From: JBDTRY01 sp039931435
GTDB lineage: Bacteria; Acidobacteriota; Thermoanaerobaculia; Gp7-AA8
Length of the DNA: 11,965 nucleotides
Direction of reading: 5' to 3'
NCBI GenBank assembly: GCA_039931435.1
Contig: JBDTRY010000105.1
Span: 1 to 11,965, forward strand
The position numbers and the translations under genes were made by a program. Shown here piece by piece: positions 5,977 to 11,965 of the stretch. Within the stretch, counting starts at the first letter, position 1; each line of letters starts with the position of its first letter. The notes beneath the pieces are model-generated. The model searched no databases. It saw nothing but the letters and a program-made list of their open reading frames with translations, and was not told where the DNA came from.

Positions 5977-8279
5977 CCCGGCTCTCCGTTCTTTTTCGAG
6001 GCCGTCGCGGTCACGGCGTCCAGAGCGCGAAGCAGGGTGTCCAGCTCGTAAGGCTTACGCAGAAACGCTACTTCGGATCCCTTCAGTCGCTTTTGCAGTG
6101 ACGACTCATCGCCGTGCCCGGTGGAGAAGACGACGGGCAGGTCTGAGGAGCAGCTACGCAGCCGGTCGAACACTTCCACACCATTCATGTCCGGCAGATT
6201 CCAGTCGAGAAGCACTACGTCAGGCCTGAATGTCTTGAAGGAATCGACAGCTTCGCTTCCGCGCTCGAGGGTGCGTACCTCCATCCCCTCGCTCTCCAAT
6301 AGCGCGGCGATGCCGAAGGCCACGGCCTGATCGTCATCGACGATGAGCACGCGCCGGCGGCTGGCGGTTACCGGTGGTGAGGCCGGCTCTGCCGATTGGC
6401 GGGGTTGCTCGGAAGCGGCCGGAAGGAGAATGAAGAACGTCGTCCCTTTGCCCGGTTTACTGGTGACGTGAATGCTCCCGCCGTGACGGCTGATCACCTG
6501 CTGAACCACCGCCAGCCCCAGTCCCGTACCTGAGGATTTGGTGGTGAAGAGCGGTACCAGTATGTGGCGAAGGATTTCCGGACTCATGCCAGAGCCGCCG
6601 TCCGCAACCGAGAGCATCGCCATCCTATCGGGGACCCTGCCGAACGGATATTCGGTTGGATCGCTACTGTCGCTTATGCAAAGGCTGACGCGGCCGCCGC
6701 CGGGCATGGCATCGCGGGCGTTGAGCACCAGATTGGTGACCACCTGCTGAAGTTGACCCGGGTCGCAGAGGCAGGTGGCCGGCCCCCTCGATGGCTCGAC
6801 AACCACCTCGATGCGTTGGCCGACCAGTGCTCGAAGCTCGGCGGTGAGACCTTGCAGCCAATCCGCCAGATTGACGGTCTGGATGGCGGGCTCCGCCGGC
6901 TGCGTGAATCGCAGTACGGATGAGGTGATTCTCTTCCCGCGCGCCACCGAGTTGATGATCTGCTTCGCCGCCTCCTGCAACTTCTCCTCGGCTGTGTTTC
7001 GCTGAATGACTTCGGCGAACGGCTGGATACCCATCAATACGTTGTTGAATTCGTGGGCGATCGTGGCCGCCACCCGACCCAGGCTGCTGACGCGATTGGC
7101 CTGCTCGAGCTGATACTCGAGATGCTTGCGTGCGGTAATGTCCCGGAACACCATGACCACTCCGGTGCGTTGGCCGTCCTCGATGATCGGAGAGATACTG
7201 TATTCGACGGGGAAGACCGTTTCGTTCTTCGTGAAGAAAACATCTTCGCCTGAGCGGGCCACGCCGTCGGCAGCGGTCTGAATGATCGGGCATTCTTCAA
7301 TGGGGAATGCCGACCCGTCCGGGCGCCAGCGGTGAAAGGACTCGTGCAGGTCTTCGGTGGCGCGGAGTTCCTCCGCTGAACATTGGAACATCGCTGCTGC
7401 CGCCGGGTTGGCCAGGACCGGAGCGCCGTGAAGGTCTGCGGCGACGATACCGTCGCCGGCGAAGGTTAGCACCATTTCGATTTGATGGCCGAGTTGACGG
7501 CGCTCGCTGATATCGAGACTGGCGCAGATCACCCGAAGGGCCTGGCCCTCCGGATCCCGGATGACAAGCGCGTGGCTGGTCATGTATGCGTACGATCCGT
7601 CCGCGCGACGAAACCGGTACTCCAATGACCACCGCTCTCCGGAATTGAGCGCGGCGTGGAACGATTCCCTGACCCTCGGTAAATCCTCAGGATGGACTCG
7701 GGAGAACCACCATTCCAGCTCCACATCCTCACCGGGGGAAAACTCGTATTGACACACGCTGGACACCGCTTCATTGAGTGTCATCAGGCCAGTAGCGACG
7801 TTGATGTCGGCGATTATCTGCTGCGTGGCGCGCGCGGCATAGTGATACCGTTCCACGCTACGTTGCAGTTCCTCCTGTGCCCTTCGCCGTAACTGACGTT
7901 CGCCGCGCTGTTCGAGCGCGCGCGTAATCGACGCTGCCAGCCGCGAGGGCTGTTCCTTGAGGATGTAATCCACTGCTCCCTCGCGCAATGCCTGGACGGC
8001 ACTCTCTCCCTCCATGGAGCCTGAAACGAAAATGAACGGTGTGTCCGGGACTAGACTGGTGGCAACTTTGAGCGCCGTGATTCCGTCGAACCGGGGAAGG
8101 TTGTAGTCGCCGAGGATGACGTGGGGATCGGAGGATTCCAGGGCCTCGCGGAAATCCTTTTCCGTATCCACTCGTACGGTGGAGAACGCCAGTCGGGCGC
8201 GGCGAAGTTCCCGCTCGATCAGCTGAGCATCGGCGTGATTGTCTTCAATCATGAGGATGCGGATAGGAGGAGCGGCCAT
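5973..8279 (-). CDS. Hybrid sensor histidine kinase, REC-PAS-PAS-HisKA-HATPase-REC
   Basis: The 768-residue protein has no membrane segment, so it is a cytoplasmic phosphorelay kinase. An N-terminal receiver (about residues 6-125) has E12/D13, D58 (LGDYNLP), S86 and K108. Two PAS regions follow (about 145-262, ending in a PAC-like DISERRQ, and about 265-385, ending RDITARKHLEYQ). HisKA has phospho-acceptor H409 in ATIAHEFNN. The ATPase domain has an N-box N516/N520 (NLVLNARDAM), G1 D560-GGSGM, PLFTTK and G2 GTGLGL (584-589). The C-terminal receiver (about 643-750) has D648/D649, D692 (LLDWNLP), T719 and K742 (LRKPYE). All catalytic residues are present. Input through REC1 suggests it is itself controlled by another kinase, with the PAS domains sensing a ligand or redox state. 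ATG 8279 has GGAG 6 nt upstream. The likely output partner is REC-EAL downstream. Confidence 0.93.
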   Translation of the reverse strand: MAAPPIRILMIEDNHADAQLIERELRRARLAFSTVRVDTEKDFREALESSDPHVILGDYNLPRFDGITALKVATSLVPDTPFIFVSGSMEGESAVQALREGAVDYILKEQPSRLAASITRALEQRGERQLRRRAQEELQRSVERYHYAARATQQIIADINVATGLMTLNEAVSSVCQYEFSPGEDVELEWWFSRVHPEDLPRVRESFHAALNSGERWSLEYRFRRADGSYAYMTSHALVIRDPEGQALRVICASLDISERRQLGHQIEMVLTFAGDGIVAADLHGAPVLANPAAAAMFQCSAEELRATEDLHESFHRWRPDGSAFPIEECPIIQTAADGVARSGEDVFFTKNETVFPVEYSISPIIEDGQRTGVVMVFRDITARKHLEYQLEQANRVSSLGRVAATIAHEFNNVLMGIQPFAEVIQRNTAEEKLQEAAKQIINSVARGKRITSSVLRFTQPAEPAIQTVNLADWLQGLTAELRALVGQRIEVVVEPSRGPATCLCDPGQLQQVVTNLVLNARDAMPGGGRVSLCISDSSDPTEYPFGRVPDRMAMLSVADGGSGMSPEILRHILVPLFTTKSSGTGLGLAVVQQVISRHGGSIHVTSKPGKGTTFFILLPAASEQPRQSAEPASPPVTASRRRVLIVDDDQAVAFGIAALLESEGMEVRTLERGSEAVDSFKTFRPDVVLLDWNLPDMNGVEVFDRLRSCSSDLPVVFSTGHGDESSLQKRLKGSEVAFLRKPYELDTLLRALDAVTATASKKNGEPG

Positions 8280-8289
8280 GAATGTCTCC

Positions 8290-8667
8290 TCAGGGCGCGG
8301 CGCAGTTCACGGCCAGCCAGTAAAAACCGAGGTCGGCGATCGACCTGGCGACGTGGACGCGCTTCCTGGCAACCAGCGATCCGAGAGATGCAATTTGAAA
8401 AAGAGCGGGAAGAGCGATGATCCGCAGTCCTTTCCGAAAGAGAGTCCGTATGTTGACCACGTTTTCAACGCCGTGGCCGGAAATGGGTCGGGTATCGATC
8501 CCGACACTGCTGTTGTGTCCTGAGCTCCAGCCCACGACCCCATTGAGGCTCTGAATTTTTATCAGCGCGAGGATCACCACCAGGGGGATCACGGCGAAGA
8601 ATCGCGTGACAAGCCGGCTTGCGGTACTCGACCAGCTCTTTTGATCAATGCTCGGTCTTTTGCTCAT
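8290..8667 (-). CDS. Hypothetical membrane-anchored protein, first gene of the kinase operon
   Basis: This 125-residue protein has one clear hydrophobic helix near the N-terminus (about residues 16-34, LVTRFFAVIPLVVILALIK) after a polar, basic start. A longer polar segment with no recognised domain follows, then a moderately hydrophobic stretch (GLRIIALPALFQIASLGSLV). Its stop overlaps the ribosome binding site of the hybrid kinase (TGAGGAG), 10 nt from the kinase ATG, which suggests translational coupling and supports it as real. ATG 8667 is chosen because residues upstream look non-coding, but no Shine-Dalgarno site is visible. An 18-bp-period repeat spans the start. It might be a membrane partner of the kinase, which is itself soluble; that is a guess from position only. 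Confidence 0.5.
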   Translation of the reverse strand: MSKRPSIDQKSWSSTASRLVTRFFAVIPLVVILALIKIQSLNGVVGWSSGHNSSVGIDTRPISGHGVENVVNIRTLFRKGLRIIALPALFQIASLGSLVARKRVHVARSIADLGFYWLAVNCAAP

Positions 8668-8680
8668 GTTCGGTCTTTTG
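8649..8680. repeat. Short direct repeat at the start of the small membrane gene
   Basis: TGCTCGGTCTTTTG (8649-8662) recurs as TGTTCGGTCTTTTG (8667-8680), 13 of 14 identical, with an 18-bp period. It spans the proposed start codon, and the period is a multiple of three, so the frame is kept (KRPNMSKRPS). It may be a slippage duplication or paired binding sites. Confidence 0.6.
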
Positions 8681-8782
8681 GCACAACCCTCCCTACATGG
8701 AGAGAGTAGCGATTTTGGGCATTTTGATACCCTCGGGCTCGATAAAATCTCACTCTGGTCCAGATTTCGGATCCTTCCGCTT

Positions 8783-8810
8783 CCCCTCCCCACCCTAATC
8801 CCCCTCTCCC
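8783..8810 (-). other. Potential G-quadruplex tract on the minus strand
   Basis: Read on the minus strand, the tract has five runs of three or more G separated by 1-4 nt: GGG, 3 nt, GGGGG, 4 nt (ATTA), GGG, 1 nt, GGGG, 1 nt, GGGG. This fits the usual G-quadruplex pattern. It lies about 116 nt upstream of the start at 8667, on that gene's coding strand, so it could sit in its promoter or leader. Folding and function are not shown. Confidence 0.5.
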
Positions 8811-8912
8811 ACACGTATTCGCAAGTCGGCGCGAACTCCGTGAGAGATCGGGGTGCAAACTCGACTCTTCGTCGTGAATCCGCTTGCGGTGCAACGGGTA
8901 CTCGAGATCACA

Positions 8913-8931
8913 GAGCGGCTTACGCCGGCTC
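8913..8931 (-). repeat. Solitary copy of repeat hairpin A, inverted
   Basis: The minus strand reads GAGCCGGCGTAAGCCG and then CTC. The first 16 bases match the hairpin-A part of the array core exactly, including the GTAA loop. The GTAG-headed hairpin B is not nearby. It can still fold, as GAGC-GGC with GCC-GCTC and one bulged base. It is a half-element in the opposite orientation to both arrays, placed between divergent operons. Confidence 0.6.
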
Positions 8932-9062
8932 ATGGAATTCGCTTTCCCGAAAACTAATCGCCGTACGTGCTCGCAGCAACGGATTCGGCTGTCGATCGCA
9001 GAACGGTTACATTCGCGGCCCAGGTGCGCACGGTCACGGCGCATGAGTGTTAAGGTCCAGGC

Positions 9063-10292
9063 ATGACGGCCCTGCGGGTACTATTCGTCGCCACCATCGT
9101 CGCTCTGGCACCATTCAGCGTCGCGGAATCAGCGCCACCGGACAGCGGTGAGATCATCATCGCCCATGTGAATGTCGTGCCCATGGACTCGGAGCGGGTC
9201 ATGGCCGATCAGATGGTCACGGTGCGCGATGGTGTCATCACCCGCATCGTTCCTTCCACTGCAGGCTTTCCGCCCGATGGCAGATCGGTGATCGAGGCTC
9301 ACGGTCTGTACATGATTCCGGGGCTTATGGACATGCACATTCACCTGGCCCGGACCAGCGAACTTCGCCTCTATCTCGACCATGGAGTGACGACGGTCAG
9401 GAACATGTGGGGCTACTCCGGTCTCCCGGCGATCATGTCCGCGGTCGAGCGTGGTGAGATTGCCGGTCCGCGCATCTATTCAGCGAGCCCCGGATTCGAC
9501 AGCAAGGATCCCGGCTGGCCCGGGCCGATCATCGTCACCGACCCGAACGCCGTAGCGCAACTGGTCGCGGCACAGGTGGCAGCAGGATGGTCCTGGATCA
9601 AGGTGTATCAGAACCTTCGTCTCGACGTCTACGACGCCATCCTCAAAGCCGCGCGTGAGAAGGGCATCAGAGTGGTGGGTCATGTCTCGACGAATGTCGA
9701 TGTGAGACATGCCCTGGCCTCCGGCCAGATCTCGATCGAGCACTTCAGCGGCTACGATCGTTTTCTCAGCCACAGCACCAGCACCGCCGTCGGCAACTTC
9801 GTGAAAATGGATGTGGGCCGGATCAACGAGGCGGTGAATGACACGGTCACCGCCGGGACCTGGAACTGCCCGACGATGTCCGTTCTGCAGGTGCTCGCGG
9901 ACCGGAACCTGTCCGAGACCCTCGCTCGTGTGGAGATGGAAAACCGGCGACAGTTTGTCGGAGCGCTCTATCGGGCTGGCGGACACATTCTTGCGGGGAC
10001 CGATTCTGGCATCCAGCTGACAGTCCCCGGAGCATCGATAGCGGACGAGCTCGATCAGTTCGTCGGTGCCGGTCTGACGCCGTTCGAGGCTTTAACCACG
10101 GCTACGCGTGACGCGGCGGTGTTCCTCCAGGATTCGTCGATCGGAACGATCGCTGAAGGCAAGCGTGCTGACCTCGTTCTGTTGACGAAAAATCCCCTGG
10201 CGGACATCAGCGCGGTGCGCTCGATCTCCGGGGTGATGGCGAACGGGGTATGGCAGGTGAGCTCCGTCCGCCGCCGGGCCGTGCGTCGCTGA
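9063..10292 (+). CDS. Exported metal-dependent amidohydrolase (imidazolonepropionase-like)
   Basis: The 409-residue protein begins with a signal peptide (about residues 1-22: MTALRVLFVATIVALAPF, then SVA), so it is likely periplasmic or secreted. The amidohydrolase barrel carries the binuclear-metal set: H92-x-H94 (DMHIHL), K180 (WIKVY, the usual carboxylated-lysine position), H207 (VVGHVS), H227 (SIEHFSG) and D314 (LAGTDSG). The terminal composite beta-sandwich is shown by VRDGVITRI near the start and GTIAEGKRADLVLL near the end. Such exported members hydrolyse cyclic amides or dipeptides (prolidase-like), but the substrate is not readable. ATG 9063 has AAGG 7 nt upstream. The next gene, 107 bp downstream on the same strand, also encodes an exported hydrolase, so an operon is plausible. 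Length is usual for the family. Confidence 0.92.
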   Translation: MTALRVLFVATIVALAPFSVAESAPPDSGEIIIAHVNVVPMDSERVMADQMVTVRDGVITRIVPSTAGFPPDGRSVIEAHGLYMIPGLMDMHIHLARTSELRLYLDHGVTTVRNMWGYSGLPAIMSAVERGEIAGPRIYSASPGFDSKDPGWPGPIIVTDPNAVAQLVAAQVAAGWSWIKVYQNLRLDVYDAILKAAREKGIRVVGHVSTNVDVRHALASGQISIEHFSGYDRFLSHSTSTAVGNFVKMDVGRINEAVNDTVTAGTWNCPTMSVLQVLADRNLSETLARVEMENRRQFVGALYRAGGHILAGTDSGIQLTVPGASIADELDQFVGAGLTPFEALTTATRDAAVFLQDSSIGTIAEGKRADLVLLTKNPLADISAVRSISGVMANGVWQVSSVRRRAVRR

Positions 10293-10399
10293 GCGGGGTT
10301 GGACGCACAGAGCCGTCTGCGAGGCGCCATACCCGGCGGCTCTCCGTACCATCCACCACACTCTCCCTCACGTGCTACGCTCCCGCGAGAGGACTTCTC

Positions 10400-11728
10400 A
10401 TGCATCAACGGACGCGATTCCTGATCGCAACGTTCCTGATTGCTGTCCTGACCACGCCCCTCATGGCTCAGTCGGCGGGAGAGTCGAGCGCTCGCCGTGC
10501 CCTCGAGACGGTCTTCGCGCGTGATTGGAAAACCTTTTCAGCCATGGCCGACGCCAGGATGAACGAACTCCTCACGGCCGAGACATTCGCTGCCATACCG
10601 GCAGCCCTCGAACAGCAATACGGAAAGCTGGAGAAGATCGGGACTGCCGCGGAGTCCAGGAAGGACGACCTCGAACTCTTCACCTTCGAGGTTGCACTGG
10701 AGAAGGCAGACCTGGCCATGCTCATCGTTCACGACGGCGCCGGGAAAGTGGCTGGACTGCGGGTTCTGAAGGTCACGCCACGAAACGAGCAATGGACTGC
10801 ACCCGAATACGTCGATCGCTCCCGTTTCAGTGAGTCCGCGGTGCATGTCGGCACCACGGAATTTCCGCTCGAGGCAACGCTGACCATCCCGAAGGTGAAC
10901 GTGCCTGTACCGGCCGTGGTTCTCGTCCATGGCTCCGGTCCGAACGATCGCGACGAGAGCATCGGGCCCAACAAACCGTTCCGCGATCTGGCCTGGGGCC
11001 TGGCCTCCCGAGGGATTGCCGTCCTTCGTTTCGACAAACGGACCTTCACGTACGGTGCAACGATGAATCCGGCCACAGTCACGCTGGAAGACGAATCGAT
11101 CGACGATGCTCTCTCGGCCGTCGTCGTGCTTCGCTCCCGAAAAGAAATCGACCCTCATCGCATCTACATCCTCGGGCACAGCCTCGGCGCGGTTGCCGCT
11201 CCCTACATCGCCAGGCGGGACGAGCGCATCGCCGGAATCATCAGCGTGTCCGGTCCGGCGCGACCCATGCTCGATGTCCTTATCGATCAACTGCAATATC
11301 TCGGTGCAGGCGGGAGCAATTCCGATGCGGCGAACAAGCAACTCGACGACGTGCGCGCAATGACGCTTCTGGCCCGATCCGCGAGGAGTCTCAACGACGA
11401 ACAGATCCTCGGTGTCCCGCTGGCCTACTGGCGTGACCTCGACCGGCGTGATCCTGCGGCTGTTGCAGCGAAACTGGGCAGACCGGTGCTGGTCATTCAG
11501 GGTGGACGCGACTATCAGGTGACGGCGAAAGACTTCGCCGTCTGGGAGAAGGCGCTCGCAGGTCAGAAGCGGGCCACGCTCATCCTGTTCGAAGATCTGA
11601 ACCATCTCATGATTGCGGGACAGGGACGCTCAACGCCGAGCGAGTACGCCAGCGAGGGTCACGTCGCCGCAAAGGTGGTGACAGCCATCGCCGACTGGAT
11701 CACGAAGGGAAGCGTACCGAAGCACTGA
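10400..11728 (+). CDS. Exported alpha/beta hydrolase with N-terminal DUF3887-like domain
   Basis: The 442-residue protein has a signal peptide (MHQRTRFLIATFLIAVL, then TTPLMA; cleavage near residue 23). A DUF3887-like segment follows (about 28-125: WKTFSAMADARMNELLTAE, LEQQYGKLEKIG, then a beta-rich part). The alpha/beta hydrolase domain (about 150-435) has the oxyanion region VLVHGSGPNDRDE (174-186), nucleophile S261 in GHSLG, probable acid D371 (QGGRDYQV) and catalytic H402 (LNHLM). The triad is complete, so esterase, peptidase or similar activity is expected; the natural substrate is unknown. ATG 10400 is preferred because GAGAGGA (10387-10393) lies 6 nt upstream and the signal peptide starts there; the frame is open upstream but that part looks non-coding. 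It follows the amidohydrolase gene by 107 bp. Confidence 0.92.
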   Translation: MHQRTRFLIATFLIAVLTTPLMAQSAGESSARRALETVFARDWKTFSAMADARMNELLTAETFAAIPAALEQQYGKLEKIGTAAESRKDDLELFTFEVALEKADLAMLIVHDGAGKVAGLRVLKVTPRNEQWTAPEYVDRSRFSESAVHVGTTEFPLEATLTIPKVNVPVPAVVLVHGSGPNDRDESIGPNKPFRDLAWGLASRGIAVLRFDKRTFTYGATMNPATVTLEDESIDDALSAVVVLRSRKEIDPHRIYILGHSLGAVAAPYIARRDERIAGIISVSGPARPMLDVLIDQLQYLGAGGSNSDAANKQLDDVRAMTLLARSARSLNDEQILGVPLAYWRDLDRRDPAAVAAKLGRPVLVIQGGRDYQVTAKDFAVWEKALAGQKRATLILFEDLNHLMIAGQGRSTPSEYASEGHVAAKVVTAIADWITKGSVPKH

Positions 11729-11766
11729 AGCGACGGCGCCCCAGGACGTAACTGCGCACAAGAGTT

Positions 11767-11965
11767 GACGAGCCGGCGTTAAGCCGGCGCCAGAGATGTA
11801 GCACCGGGCGTGAGCCCGGTGAAGGAGATCGCCACGAGCACAGAAGTTGACGAGCCGGCGTAAGCCGGCGCCAGAGATGTAGCACCGGGCGTGAGCCCGG
11901 TGAAGGAGATCGCCACGAGCACAGAAGTTGACGAGCCGGCGTAAGCCGGCGCCAGAGATGTAGCA
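11767..11965 (+). repeat. Tandem twin-hairpin REP-like array 2 (at least 3 units, runs off the window)
   Basis: Units begin at 11767, 11849 and 11930. They have the same 56-bp core and orientation as array 1: hairpin A with a GTAA loop, then GTAG, then hairpin B with a GTGA loop. The 25-bp linker (GGAGATCGCCACGAG, then CACAGAAGTT) is identical in both complete units and differs from the array 1 linker. Unit 1 has one extra T in hairpin A (loop GTTAA), making it 82 rather than 81 bp. The third unit is cut by the window end just after its GTAG head. The array starts about 40 bp after the stop of the hydrolase gene, where its hairpins could also affect that message's 3' end. Confidence 0.85.

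Larger units (their letters stand above)
8668..9062. other. Divergent intergenic region
   Basis: About 395 bp lie between the minus-strand signalling operon and the plus-strand hydrolase genes and should hold both promoters. Visible contents are a G-rich tract on the minus strand (8783-8810) and a lone repeat hairpin (8913-8931). AAGG at 9052-9055 serves the downstream gene. No convincing -35/-10 pair stood out, and the short ORFs across it have no family features or ribosome binding sites. Confidence 0.5.

Noticed and set aside
8668..8814. Longer start (GTG 8814) for the small membrane protein
   Set aside because: The added residues run through the G-rich tract and look non-coding; ATG 8667 places the hydrophobic helix near the N-terminus.
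10538..11605. 355-codon minus-strand ORF
   Set aside because: Antisense to the alpha/beta hydrolase with its complete catalytic triad; no domain or start signal seen.

Overview
The window is about 12 kb of GC-rich bacterial chromosome that looks accessory and repeat-bearing. No rRNA, tRNA, CRISPR array or intact transposase was seen. I cannot name the organism from sequence alone. High GC, a hybrid kinase plus REC-EAL signalling operon, secreted amidohydrolase and alpha/beta hydrolase genes, and several families of intergenic palindromes fit an Acidobacteriota-like or other soil/sediment lineage, but this is a weak inference.

Layout. 1-281: intergenic, with a palindrome-ended repeat and a hairpin after the first gene. 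282-1301 (minus): a double-cupin protein followed by a two-helix membrane protein, probably one operon. 1324-2373 (plus): an isopenicillin-N-synthase-like Fe(II)/2-oxoglutarate oxygenase, divergent from the cupin gene across only about 22 bp. 2380-3783 (minus): an APC-family amino acid permease convergent with the oxygenase. 3784-4343: non-coding, with a strong hairpin and a three-unit repeat array. 4344-4556: the N-terminal remnant of a REP-associated (IS200-like) tyrosine transposase. 4557-8667 (minus): a signalling operon, read from its upstream end as a small membrane protein, a REC-PAS-PAS-HisKA-HATPase-REC hybrid kinase, a frameshifted remnant of a response regulator, a 23-codon ORF and a REC-EAL phosphodiesterase. 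8668-9062: divergent intergenic region with a G-rich minus-strand tract and a lone copy of one repeat hairpin. 9063-11728 (plus): two exported hydrolases. 11767 to the end: a second array with the same repeat core.

How it fits together. The signalling genes read as a phosphorelay that would end in c-di-GMP hydrolysis. The cupin/oxygenase/permease cluster could process and move a small amino-acid-like compound, but no substrate can be assigned. The exported hydrolases may degrade peptides or esters outside the cytoplasm.

The most interesting signal is the repeat family. Each 56-bp core holds two hairpins, both with GNNA/GNRA-type loops on the plus strand (GTAA, GTGA). The second hairpin is preceded directly by GTAG, the head tetranucleotide of classical REP elements, and one array lies just upstream of a decayed REP-associated transposase. 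The two arrays share the core but have different, internally uniform linkers. A half-size copy sits between two operons. This looks like a decaying REP/RAYT system in an unusual twin-hairpin, tandem form.
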